Below the pieces are notes generated by a model. That model saw only the letters and a list, made by a program, of their open reading frames with translations, searched no databases and was not told the origin of the DNA. A DNA stretch of 64,000 nt from Streptomyces sp. cg36 (GTDB taxonomy: Bacteria > Actinomycetota > Actinomycetes > Streptomycetales > Streptomycetaceae), in contig NZ_CP163520.1 in NCBI RefSeq assembly GCF_041080675.1, forward strand, positions 8,531,632 through 8,595,631. The letters are read 5' to 3'. A program made the position numbers and the translations under genes. Positions 36,528 to 44,245 of the stretch are shown one piece after another. The stretch's first letter is position 1; the number at the start of each line of letters is the position of its first letter.

Positions 36528-37267
36528 CGTGTTCACCCCGCCCGCCCGATAGCGGGGGCTCCGGACACAGGAAGAGAGGGGCGGCCCGGCGGTACTGCCC
36601 CCAGAGCGCTGGGCGCCGGGCCTGGCCCGCGCGCTCCATGCTGGCGAGGGCTGGCACAGACGATAGACGCTGGGCGCTTCAGCCCGAGGCCCCGGATGTG
36701 GTGGATAGCGCCGCCAGCAGGAACCTTCATCGCGATCGCGGTGGCTGTATCTGCGGCGCCCTGGGCGAGCCGGGCGTGGGCAAGACGCGTTGCGGCGATG
36801 GCCCGGGACCGGAGCAGGCAGGGCCGCGAGGCACTGGCGGGCCTGGTACCCGGCGGTGGCATGGTTGCCGCCGGAGAGGATCAGGAGCGCGCGTTGTCTG
36901 GCGCGAACGGTGGTGAGGGCTCGACGTCCTCCGTCAGCACCCAGCGGGGCAGTCCGAGCCGGGCGCCGCAGGAGACCTGGCAGGGGGGACGCCTTCTGTG
37001 GGGTGAAGGGGAAGCCCCACGGCCACGGCGGCAGGGCCTGTGGGGCAGGGACTCGGCGACTGCGCGCGAGAAAGGGAGCAAGTGATTCCCGCCGTCCACC
37101 GGACGAAGGGCGGCGTCCGTCTCGGCCCGACTCCGCCACTCCGGGCTCCGGCGAGCCGGGCTCCTTCGGGGATGGAACTGGAGGACCCGGAGCCGGAGGA
37201 CGAGGTACCGGGGCGGGCCGTCATGGCCTTTGCTCCCCGTCCTGGAGATTAGTTCGACGGCTGATGC
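36528..37267. other. 740-bp stretch without a supported gene
   Basis: Several frames are open, as expected at this GC content, but none has a ribosome site plus plausible composition. The plus-strand frame from 36696 begins with a hydrophobic stretch (AGTFIAIAVAVSAAPWA) and then becomes low-complexity; it may be gene debris. No tRNA or clear terminator was found. It separates the plus-strand HTH operon from the minus-strand deformylase unit. Confidence 0.4.
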
Positions 37268-37840
37268 CTACTGTTCGTAGGCCCAGGCGCGGCCCGTCTG
37301 GCGGTACTCCTCGACCGGGATCGGCTGGACGCCAGTGCGCATCCTCGCGGTGTAGAGGAGTCCGTCGAGGTGGTCGATCTCGTGGTGGATGAGCCGGGCG
37401 AGCCCGCGCTCGTACACCGTGGTGACGATGGCACCGTCGAGCGCGGTGGATTCCACGGTGATCCGCAGTGGGCGGGGGACCATGCCCCGAACATCGAAGA
37501 AGGACAGGCAGCCCTCGTACTGCTCGTCCATCTCCTCGGAGGCCGCGATGATGCAGGGGTTGAGGAGTACGATCGGCTCCGCGCCTCCCGGGGCGGGTCG
37601 TACGGCGGCGGCCGCGCGGGCGATGCCGATTTGCGGGGCCGCCAGCCCCATGCCCTTGCCGCTGAAGTCGTGTGCCTGGGCGATGCGGTCCATGGCGTCG
37701 GCCAACTTCTCGACGATCCGTGTCGCAGCGCTGCAGTCGGCGGGCAGATCGAAGGCGCCTGCGGACTCGGCGAGGATGCCGGCGCCGTGCTGGACGACTC
37801 CGAGGTCTCGCATGCGCTGGCTGGGCTGCACCTCGATCAC
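37268..37840 (-). CDS. def: Peptide deformylase
   Basis: The 190-residue Fe/Zn metallopeptidase removes the formyl group from nascent N-terminal methionine. All three family motifs are intact: GMGLAAPQ (about 63-70), EGCLS (109-113, metal Cys) and HEIDH (153-157, two metal His and catalytic Glu). GTG 37840 overlaps the XRE regulator stop (GTGA), so the enzyme is made together with a regulator. A plasmid-borne second deformylase might give tolerance to deformylase inhibitors; that is inference. Confidence 0.92.
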   Translation of the reverse strand: MIEVQPSQRMRDLGVVQHGAGILAESAGAFDLPADCSAATRIVEKLADAMDRIAQAHDFSGKGMGLAAPQIGIARAAAAVRPAPGGAEPIVLLNPCIIAASEEMDEQYEGCLSFFDVRGMVPRPLRITVESTALDGAIVTTVYERGLARLIHHEIDHLDGLLYTARMRTGVQPIPVEEYRQTGRAWAYEQ

Positions 37841-38808
37841 CGCAACTCTCCCTGGTTGTTGTCGGGTTCGGGCCTGGCCCGGAACTTCCATTCCAGACGG
37901 TAGCGGGCGTGGAGGGCGGGCGTTGAGGTGGACCAGGAGAAGATGCGGGTGGGCCCGTCGTCCAGGCGGTTGGGGGCAGTCCGCAGCGGGATCTGCTCGG
38001 CGGTCATGGAGGTCTCGGTGCCCCACACCATCGGGTCGAGCGCGACGGGGAAGGCGAGGGTGACTTCCAGGTGCTCGGTGGGCAGGCGCACCGCGCGCTG
38101 GAACCACCGCCCCCACTTGTAATCGCTGACCGAGTATGCGTACTCGATCCACACCGACTCGCCGGGGTAGAGGGGGAAGCGGCCCTGCTCGTTGTCGAAC
38201 AGGAGCCAGATCTCCTTGAACGCGTCGCGGTCGTGCTTGGTCTCCCACGCCATCACCTCGCCCCGGCACGACGCGGTCAGGGCCAGCTCTTCCCACCGCA
38301 GAGGGTTCTCGCGGTAGTGGGCGTTGGAGCGCTCCGGCTCGCCCGGGTAGCGGTCGACGGAGATCCGGATCAGATAGCGGGTGACCGGCTCGATGCCGGT
38401 GTTGCGCAGCAGGCGGCGCATGGTGAGCCGGTACATCGCTCCGTCGTAGTCCAGGCGGGCCGTGTCGTGCTCGACCACCAGCGCGGAGCCCGTGGCGTAC
38501 GGCTGCTCGGGCCGGTGCGGCACCGGCAGGACTGCGGGCTGGTGGGCGCGGGCCTTTGCCGTCTCGTACTCGCACCAGCGTTTCCAGATCGCCTTGCCCG
38601 CCTTCAGCGTCTCGTCCGCGCGGCGGGCGAAGTCCTCGGACGGCTTGGTCCGCCCGGCCTCCATGTGGCTGACGTAGGAGGGGGTGTAGCCCATGGCGGC
38701 GGCGAGCGCGTTCTTGGCCAGCCCCCTCACCTCCCGCCAGTAGGCGACCTCCGCCGCGAAGTACTCGATGGCCTGCTCGACGGTGATGTCGTCGTGGTGG
38801 GTGTCCAT
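37837..38808 (-). CDS. XRE-family transcriptional regulator
   Basis: The 323-residue protein has an N-terminal Cro/XRE helix-turn-helix (WREVRGLAKNALAAAMGYTP, then SYVSHMEAGRTKPSED). A large C-terminal ligand-type domain follows (YRLTMRRLLRNTGIEPVTRY), as in many Streptomyces regulators paired with a small downstream gene. ATG 38808 is preferred (AGGGA 5 nt upstream); a TTG one codon earlier is possible. It shares an operon with the deformylase and is divergent from the lasso peptide genes, which it could regulate. Confidence 0.83.
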   Translation of the reverse strand: MDTHHDDITVEQAIEYFAAEVAYWREVRGLAKNALAAAMGYTPSYVSHMEAGRTKPSEDFARRADETLKAGKAIWKRWCEYETAKARAHQPAVLPVPHRPEQPYATGSALVVEHDTARLDYDGAMYRLTMRRLLRNTGIEPVTRYLIRISVDRYPGEPERSNAHYRENPLRWEELALTASCRGEVMAWETKHDRDAFKEIWLLFDNEQGRFPLYPGESVWIEYAYSVSDYKWGRWFQRAVRLPTEHLEVTLAFPVALDPMVWGTETSMTAEQIPLRTAPNRLDDGPTRIFSWSTSTPALHARYRLEWKFRARPEPDNNQGELR

Positions 38809-39006
38809 CAAAGTCCCTGCCCCGGATGCCGGTTGAGTGCATGAGTGAACTGCTGCGTGACCTCAGTTCACCATTCCGTCACGGTCCCTGACAGAGGTTT
38901 GCTTGCCTCAGCCGGACCCGTTCAACTCCCTGTCCGGATACGGCACCACCGTCCAACGTCCGCCCATCCCGGGCGGGCGGGGATGCGAGAAATGGAGGCC
39001 ACGCTC

Positions 39007-39132
39007 ATGGAGCACACCACCAACGAGGTCTACCAGGCGCCCGTCGTGCTGGACGCCGGTGAGGTCACCGCGGTGACGCTGGGCACCAACAGCTTCGACA
39101 CCGCCGACGACACCGAGTACAAGAACGCCTGA
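39007..39132 (+). CDS. Lasso peptide precursor
   Basis: The 41-residue precursor starts at ATG 39007 (GGAGG 8 nt upstream; in-frame ATGs at 38983 and 38992 lack this). Its leader contains YQAPVVLDAGEV, fitting the Y-x2-P-x-(L/V)-x3-G recognition motif bound by the B1 protein. It ends ...VTL with the conserved Thr at -2. The predicted 16-residue core is GTNSFDTADDTEYKNA: Gly1 would form the macrolactam with Asp9, giving the normal 9-residue ring. The ring contains an Asp6-Thr7 pair, which matters because a PIMT-like methyltransferase is encoded in the cluster. The core boundary is predicted from the Thr(-2) rule. Confidence 0.85.
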   Translation: MEHTTNEVYQAPVVLDAGEVTAVTLGTNSFDTADDTEYKNA

Positions 39133-39286
39133 CCCGCGATCCGCCGGAGACGGGAGAGGAGGTCCTCGAACCGCCCCGGCACCAGGAGGCGCTGGTCCTG
39201 CCCGTTCCTTGCCTTCGGCACGGAAGACAAGGGGACCGGCGCCTTCGCCTTCTCACACAGACCACGCACGGGAGACGAGGGCAGCG

Positions 39287-41125
39287 ATGCGGTGGAGTGC
39301 AGGATGGTACGGCGGCACCGGGCCCGAACGGCGGCCCGCCGCCGGCCGGGCGGTACCCGGCCTGGACACGACATGGACCAGCGGGTGGCCCGCGGCCCGG
39401 GTCCGCGCCACCGGCGACGGCCCGGTGGCGCTGGCGGTGATCGGAGAGTGCGGCGCCGACGAGACCCAGCTCCATCAAGCGCTGGGTCTCGTGCGGGCCA
39501 AAGGGTGGCGGGCGCTGACCCGCTGGCCCGGCTCGTACCTCGTCATCGCCCGCAGCGGCCCCACGCTGGCCGTGATCGGCGATCTTGCCGGGCAGCATCC
39601 GGTGTACCACCGCAACGAGGCAACTGGCACCTGGTGGGCGAGTGCAGCTTCCGCGCTCGCGGCGCTGGACGGGGCGCCCGTCGATGCCGCCGCGCTCGCC
39701 GCCCATCTGGCCTTCGGGCAACCCGACGTGCTCGCCACGCGGAGCCTGTTCCGCGACGTGCAGCGGGTGCCGGGCGGGCATCTACTGCTCGTCAGCCCGA
39801 AAGGGGCAACGGTCGAACGGTATGAGCCGGTCGCGTACGCACCCGTCGAGCTGCGCCAACAGGCCCCGGTGGTGCGCGCCGCGCTCACCGAGGCGGTCGC
39901 CGCCCGGATCGACGGCCGTCCCGTCAGCGCGGATCTCGCAGGACTGGACTCCACCACACTCGCCTGCCTGGCTGCCCAGCGCGGCAGAGTGACCGCGGTG
40001 ACGTTCGCCGACCAACGGCTGCGTGACGACGACCTCACGTTCGCGGCCCGCACCAATCAAGCCATACCGGGCCTGGCCCACCACACGGTTCCCGGCGCGG
40101 TAGGCACCGTGTACTACGCCGGGCTGGACGACCCGGCGGCATCGCCGCTGACCGACGCCCCGAACGCCTACGTGGTCACCGCCTCCATCAAGCGAGCCGT
40201 CCTGGACACCGTCGCCGCGAACACCCCAGTCCCGGGGGTGCACTTCACCGGCGCGGCCGGGGACGCCGTCCTGTCCGCCCCCTCGTCCTACCTGGCGGAT
40301 CTGCTGCGCGAGCGGCGCCACCGCCGGGCCTGGCAGCATGCCCTCGCCCACGCCCGGCTGCGGCGCACCTCTGCCTTCGCCGTCCTCGCCCGCGCCCGGC
40401 CCGCATCCAAGGTCGCCCTGGCCGAGGCATGGTGGCAGACGGCCGCCGACCTGCGACAGCCCGCCCGGGACTGGATTCCCCAGGCCCAGCGCCCACTCGC
40501 CTGGACGCCGTTGCTGGCCTCAGCGGACTGGATGACCCGCGATGTCCGCGCCGCTCTCGCCGACGCCGTCGACCGGGCGGCGGCTGCGCTGACCGACCCT
40601 CCGGCCCGGCTGGCAGACTGGTCCGACCGCCAGGACCTGGCCCGGGTCGGCGCGAACACAACCGGATGGCGTGCGCTCGCGCACGCCGAGTACGGCATCG
40701 ACCTGGCCGCGCCGTTCCTGGACAACGAGGTGATCCGGGCCTGCCTCGAGGTCAGCGCCGACCAGCGTGGGGCGCCCGGGCAGTACAAGCCGCTACTGGA
40801 GGCGGCGTTCGAGGCCAGCGGCGTACTGCCCGGCTTCGTCCTGGCCCGCACCACGAAGGGCGGCTTCAACGCCCTCGCCTACGCCGGCTTGCGGGAACAC
40901 GCCCCGGTCCTGACCGCCTTGCTCGGCCCGTCGTCACGGCTGGCCGCCCTCGGGCTGGTCACCCAGCAGCCCGTCGCGCAGGTTCTCGCGCGGGCCACGG
41001 CCGGGCAACCAACCGCCCAGGGCGCCCTGCACCTGGCGGTGGCCGCCGAGGTGTGGCTGCGCCAGCTCGCCGACACGCCCACAACGTGGTGGGAAGAGGT
41101 GAACCCGCATGTGGAGGCTGCGTGA
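39287..41125 (+). CDS. Lasso cyclase (asparagine synthetase-like, C protein)
   Basis: This 612-residue, ATP-dependent macrolactam synthetase of lasso peptide biosynthesis adenylates the ring Asp/Glu and closes it on the core N-terminus. It has an N-terminal degenerate glutaminase-like domain (GSYLVIARSGPTLAVIGDLA) and an Asn synthetase-type PP-loop domain with SADLAGLDSTTLAC (about 213-226) and HFTGAAGDAVLS. It lacks the N-terminal Cys of true asparagine synthetase. ATG 39287 has GAGGG closely upstream. It follows the precursor by 154 bp and overlaps B1 by 17 bases. Confidence 0.9.
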   Translation: MRWSAGWYGGTGPERRPAAGRAVPGLDTTWTSGWPAARVRATGDGPVALAVIGECGADETQLHQALGLVRAKGWRALTRWPGSYLVIARSGPTLAVIGDLAGQHPVYHRNEATGTWWASAASALAALDGAPVDAAALAAHLAFGQPDVLATRSLFRDVQRVPGGHLLLVSPKGATVERYEPVAYAPVELRQQAPVVRAALTEAVAARIDGRPVSADLAGLDSTTLACLAAQRGRVTAVTFADQRLRDDDLTFAARTNQAIPGLAHHTVPGAVGTVYYAGLDDPAASPLTDAPNAYVVTASIKRAVLDTVAANTPVPGVHFTGAAGDAVLSAPSSYLADLLRERRHRRAWQHALAHARLRRTSAFAVLARARPASKVALAEAWWQTAADLRQPARDWIPQAQRPLAWTPLLASADWMTRDVRAALADAVDRAAAALTDPPARLADWSDRQDLARVGANTTGWRALAHAEYGIDLAAPFLDNEVIRACLEVSADQRGAPGQYKPLLEAAFEASGVLPGFVLARTTKGGFNALAYAGLREHAPVLTALLGPSSRLAALGLVTQQPVAQVLARATAGQPTAQGALHLAVAAEVWLRQLADTPTTWWEEVNPHVEAA

Positions 41126-41405
41126 CGGGGCTCATCCGGTTCTCACCGAAGAGGGCGGTGCGATCCTCAACGAGCGCACCGGCCGCTGGTCCTACCTCAC
41201 CCCGACCGCCTCGGCCGCGGTAATGCTCCTGCTCGCCTCCACCAGCGAGCAGCAGGCCGCCGACCGCTTCGCCGAGCGGTACGGCATTCCCTGCAAGCAG
41301 GCCACCGCCGACGTCCGCACCGTCGCGGACGCGCTCATCGCCCAGAGCCTCGCCCACGACGGGCCAGAACCGGCACAGCGGCCGCGCCGGAGGTGGCGAA
41401 GGTGA
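41109..41405 (+). CDS. Lasso peptide B1 / RRE protein (PqqD-like)
   Basis: The 98-residue PqqD-like fold (ILNERTGRWSYLTPTASAAV) binds the leader peptide and presents the precursor to the B2 protease and cyclase. The size and the winged-helix pattern ending in a helical tail (VRTVADALIAQSLAHDG) are typical of stand-alone RRE proteins. It starts inside the end of the cyclase gene, indicating translational coupling. Confidence 0.87.
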   Translation: MWRLRDGAHPVLTEEGGAILNERTGRWSYLTPTASAAVMLLLASTSEQQAADRFAERYGIPCKQATADVRTVADALIAQSLAHDGPEPAQRPRRRWRR

Positions 41406-41824
41406 CCAGTATGGAGGCGTACTCCACCGTCCGCACTGGCGCGTATCGCGAGCGGCTCGCCGCTGCGACCGGCCTCGCGCTCGCCCTGGCGCTGCTCCAC
41501 CTGCCCTTCCGATACACCGTCGGCACCGCCCGCCTCGCCCGGCGCATCGGGCGCCGCCCACTCACCCACGAGCGGGCCCAAGCGCTGGTCGCCGCCGTAC
41601 GGCACACCGCCCGCTGGTGGCCCGGCAGAGCCGCCTGCATGGAGACCTCGCTCGGCGCGGTCCTGGCTGCGGCCCTGCTCGGCCGCCGCCTCAACTGGTG
41701 CCTGGGCGCCCGCTTCGCGCCGCCTCCCACCGAGTACCACGCCTGGACCGAACTGCCCGCCGGAGACCCGGTCGGCGAATACACCGCGGCAGGGTGGCAC
41801 CACCACAGCGCCCTGACGATCTGA
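41402..41824 (+). CDS. Lasso peptide B2 leader protease (transglutaminase-like)
   Basis: The 140-residue cysteine protease removes the leader. The catalytic triad is visible: Cys 79 in RAACMETSLG, His 113 in TEYHAWTEL and Asp 122 in GDPVGEY. GTG 41402 overlaps the B1 stop (GTGA) and has GGAGG 8 nt upstream; GTG 41393 and ATG 41411 are alternatives. With B1 it forms the split protease usual for actinobacterial lasso clusters. Confidence 0.88.
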   Translation: MTSMEAYSTVRTGAYRERLAAATGLALALALLHLPFRYTVGTARLARRIGRRPLTHERAQALVAAVRHTARWWPGRAACMETSLGAVLAAALLGRRLNWCLGARFAPPPTEYHAWTELPAGDPVGEYTAAGWHHHSALTI

Positions 41825-41915
41825 CCGGTCCGGCGCCCGCCGGGTGCGTGTCCCTCACCCGCCCGGAGCAGTTGAAGAACACGAGTGCCACCACCGCACC
41901 CCAAGGAGTAAAGCC

Positions 41916-42941
41916 GTGACCGCCGTCCCGCTGGCCGCCGAGACCGTCCCCGAGCGCCACTACACCCACCATGAAGGCCGCGGCGCCACAGTGCACCGCT
42001 CCAACCCCGTCGTAATCCACCGCGAGCTGACCACCCTCGATGTCCGGCCGGGGATGAACGTCGCGGAGTTCGGCACCGGCTCGGGCTACTCCGGCGGCCT
42101 ACTGGCCGAGCTTGTCGGCCCAAGCGGCACGGTGACCAGCCTCGACATCGACCGCTACCTGAGTGTGTGGGCCAACCTCATCCACTTCGAGCGCGGCCTG
42201 GCCAACATCCGCTGCTTCACCGCCGACGGCACTGTCGGCTTCCCCGAACGGGCCCCGTACGACCGGATGGTGGCCTGGTGCACCCCGCCACTGCTGCCCA
42301 AGACCTGGGTGGACCAGACGGTCGACGGCGGACTGATCGTCGCCCCGCTGCCGATCGCCGCCGTGCCCAACATGACGGTGGTCGCCAAGATCCGTGTCAT
42401 CGGCGGGCAGCCTGTGGTGGAGGCCGTGTTCACCGGCGGCTACATCGAGGCCACCACCTCACCCAAGGACAACCTCGATCTGCCGGGCCGCTGGGTGGAC
42501 TGGGAGAACCGCATCCCCGCCCCGTCCTGGATCTCCATCGCCTGGCGCGAGCGCGACAACTGGCGGCACACCGGCGCCCGCACTGCCCTCAAACTGCTGC
42601 TCAAGAACGCGCACACCGAGCCGTACGACGGGCCCGAAGCCGACTGGCCCTCCTGGCGGACCTACGCGGCCGCCACCGGCGGCCCGCAGCTGACCATGGC
42701 CGGGCTCAGCCCCGACCTGTGGGCAATCGGGCACTCCACCCCGACCACGGCCGCCGTGCTCCAGCAGGACGCCACGATCATCGCCGACGCCCCCGACTCC
42801 CCGTCCCTCGCCGTGCTACGCGGCTGGCTGGAGGGATGGGAAAGCGCGGGGCGCCCGGCCCCCGAGACCTACACCCCGGCCCTCATCCGCGACGAAGACA
42901 GCCAGGCCATCAGCGGCTGGAACCTGCGCCTGACCCGGTGA
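41916..42941 (+). CDS. PIMT-like O-methyltransferase of the lasso cluster
   Basis: The 341-residue SAM-dependent methyltransferase is related to protein L-isoaspartate O-methyltransferase: it has motif I EFGTGSGYSGGLLAELVG (about 51-68) and an acidic SLDID following it. A C-terminal extension of ~130 residues is absent from housekeeping PIMT. Established work on lihuanodin and cellulonodin-2 shows such enzymes methylating a ring Asp in threaded lasso peptides, which then closes to aspartimide. The core's Asp6-Thr7 pair fits that substrate. GTG 41916 has AAGGAG 7 nt upstream, and a strong terminator follows. Confidence 0.85.
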   Translation: MTAVPLAAETVPERHYTHHEGRGATVHRSNPVVIHRELTTLDVRPGMNVAEFGTGSGYSGGLLAELVGPSGTVTSLDIDRYLSVWANLIHFERGLANIRCFTADGTVGFPERAPYDRMVAWCTPPLLPKTWVDQTVDGGLIVAPLPIAAVPNMTVVAKIRVIGGQPVVEAVFTGGYIEATTSPKDNLDLPGRWVDWENRIPAPSWISIAWRERDNWRHTGARTALKLLLKNAHTEPYDGPEADWPSWRTYAAATGGPQLTMAGLSPDLWAIGHSTPTTAAVLQQDATIIADAPDSPSLAVLRGWLEGWESAGRPAPETYTPALIRDEDSQAISGWNLRLTR

Positions 42942-42961
42942 CCCGCGCCTGGGGCGCGGAC

Positions 42962-42997
42962 CGGGGGCCTCCAAGCCAGTCGGCTTGGAGGCCCCCG
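42962..42997. terminator. Hairpin terminator closing the lasso cluster
   Basis: A perfect 16-bp stem (CGGGGGCCTCCAAGCC at 42962-42977, complement at 42982-42997) with an AGTC loop lies 20 bp after the methyltransferase stop. It would also serve the small minus-strand gene that ends at 43003. Confidence 0.88.
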
Positions 42998-43002
42998 CTG
43001 GA

Positions 43003-43176
43003 TCAATCGTTGCTACCGGCGGCATCGTCGAGGTCAACGACACGGGTCGCGCAGCGGGCGCAGGCCGCCCGCCGGCCCTCGGTGTACATCAACGTGATGG
43101 CGTACACCGCTGCTGGTGCGAGGACGGAACGGCCAGAAGAATCGCGGGCGCCCCCTTGCGTGCGCAATCTGGACAC
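43003..43176 (-). CDS. Possible small CxxC protein
   Basis: This 57-codon frame (GTG 43176) ends LMYTEGRRAACARCATRVVD followed by LDDAAGSND. A CARC cysteine pair and an acidic tail are typical of small Streptomyces zinc-ribbon-like proteins, and it ends just before the terminator. The ribosome site is poor, and the N-terminal part looks less convincing, so it may be a remnant or start internally at the ATG of MYTEG. Confidence 0.35.
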   Translation of the reverse strand: MSRLRTQGGARDSSGRSVLAPAAVYAITLMYTEGRRAACARCATRVVDLDDAAGSND

Positions 43177-43284
43177 CTTCTTGGAAAGGGAGCCCGCGGT
43201 TTCCGGGGCCTATGAATTCCCCCGGGCCGTACCGCCGCCGGGAGATAGACGGGTAGCGTCGGTAGGAGCGACGAGGAGGTCATC

Positions 43285-43578
43285 GTGACAGCACAGCCCG
43301 ACCACCGGCCCGGCTTCACCCCGCCCATGGGCACCTTCGCCGAGCTGCGCGCGGCGCTGGCGGCAGGGGGCTTCCCCGGAGACCGCGACGCATTCGAGGA
43401 GGAGCTCGACGCCACCGATCTCGACGACCTCACCAAGGTCCGGGAGATCACCCAGGCGTACCGGCACAGGGTCCTGCTCCGCTACGACGCCCAGGGCATG
43501 GCTGCGCTCGCCCGCTCGACCGACGACGTCGAGAACGAACTCCGCAGCAAGCTGCGCGAGGCCGGCGACGCCCGGTGA
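43285..43578 (+). CDS. DUF6247-like antitoxin candidate
   Basis: The 97-residue acidic helical protein (FAELRAALAAGGFPGDRDAF, then TKVREITQAYRHRVLLRYD) resembles DUF6247 proteins, which are usually encoded just before a small RelE-type toxin. GAGGAGG precedes GTG 43285 by a few bases, and the following gene overlaps its stop (GTGA). Antitoxin role inferred from pairing. Confidence 0.65.
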   Translation: MTAQPDHRPGFTPPMGTFAELRAALAAGGFPGDRDAFEEELDATDLDDLTKVREITQAYRHRVLLRYDAQGMAALARSTDDVENELRSKLREAGDAR

Positions 43579-43847
43579 CCCACGCGTTCTACTCCGACGC
43601 CGCCGAGAAGATCCGTGCCGAGCTCAGCCGGACTGAGCAGGCCGCTGTCGAATCCGTACGCCGCGCGCTCGAAGACGACCCCGACCCCGAGCACACCCGC
43701 GGCCTTCCCGACACCGACCCACACAGCGAGTCATACGTCATCGAGCTGGTGCCTGAGCAGACCGGCGGGCGCGGCATCAGCGTTGTGTACCGATACGTGC
43801 AGAACTTGGACGCTTGCCTGATCCTCTGGCTGATCGCGGGGCCGTAG
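43575..43847 (+). CDS. RelE-like toxin candidate
   Basis: The 90-residue protein starts HAFYSDAAEKIRAELSRTEQ and ends ISVVYRYVQNLDACLILWLI. That is the helix-helix-sheet plan and terminal beta strands of RelE/ParE-type toxins, though the usual basic catalytic residues are not obvious. It is coupled to the upstream antitoxin candidate. The pair would act as an addiction module on this mobile element. Confidence 0.62.
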   Translation: MTHAFYSDAAEKIRAELSRTEQAAVESVRRALEDDPDPEHTRGLPDTDPHSESYVIELVPEQTGGRGISVVYRYVQNLDACLILWLIAGP

Positions 43848-43849
43848 AT

Positions 43850-44003
43850 GCATATCGCGGTCACGCCTCGCCAGCTTGACGCGGTCGACGTTGTTGTACA
43901 TGCCCGTCCCCGGCTCGACAGCAGACACGGGCGTCGCCTCGCCGCCGAAGGCCCGCCAGCAGACCGCTTCGATCTCCTCGGCAGACAGCGACTGCTGAAG
44001 CAC
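43850..44003 (-). pseudogene. N-terminal fragment resembling an aminoglycoside-phosphotransferase-fold kinase
   Basis: The minus-strand frame from 44003 reads SLSAEEIEAVCWRAFGGEAT and then PVSAVEPGTGMYNNVDRVKL, the start of an APH-type kinase (glycine-rich loop plus TGMYN..YRV). Similarity ends where the RelE-like gene begins, so more than 80% of a normal kinase is missing. Interpreted as a truncated remnant. Confidence 0.4.
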
Positions 44004-44090
44004 CCCGAGACGCGCTCAACCGGTCGGAAACCCATGCTCCATCCTCCGCGCCGAGCTCACGGTCAGCGGGGTGCGTAGAGATGGCCGGTT

Positions 44091-44114
44091 CCGCGAAGCC
44101 GTGGGGCTTCGCGG
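44091..44114. terminator. Hairpin between convergent genes
   Basis: CCGCGAAGCC (44091-44100), loop GTGG, then GGCTTCGCGG (44105-44114): a perfect 10-bp stem between the plus-strand toxin-antitoxin unit and the minus-strand gene ending at 44246. Likely a shared terminator. Confidence 0.6.
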
Positions 44115-44245
44115 GGGAGTGGTGGCTAGCCGCTCCGTACCGGCCATCGTGCGGTCCCTGGCCCGCCGGGAGTTCGTCGTTCCCTCTAGCCAGAGGCCGC
44201 GGTCTTACCGTATCCCGGGCCGGGCCGCGGGGAGGGGCGGTGCGG

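Noticed and set aside
36528..37267. tRNA gene or integration site in the 740-bp gap
   Set aside because: Several GC-rich hairpins exist, but none forms a cloverleaf with a recognisable T-loop or anticodon arm.
37268..38842. Single 524-codon minus-strand frame suggesting an XRE-deformylase fusion
   Set aside because: The first two thirds are the wrong frame of the XRE gene; deformylase begins at GTG 37840 with a GTGA overlap.
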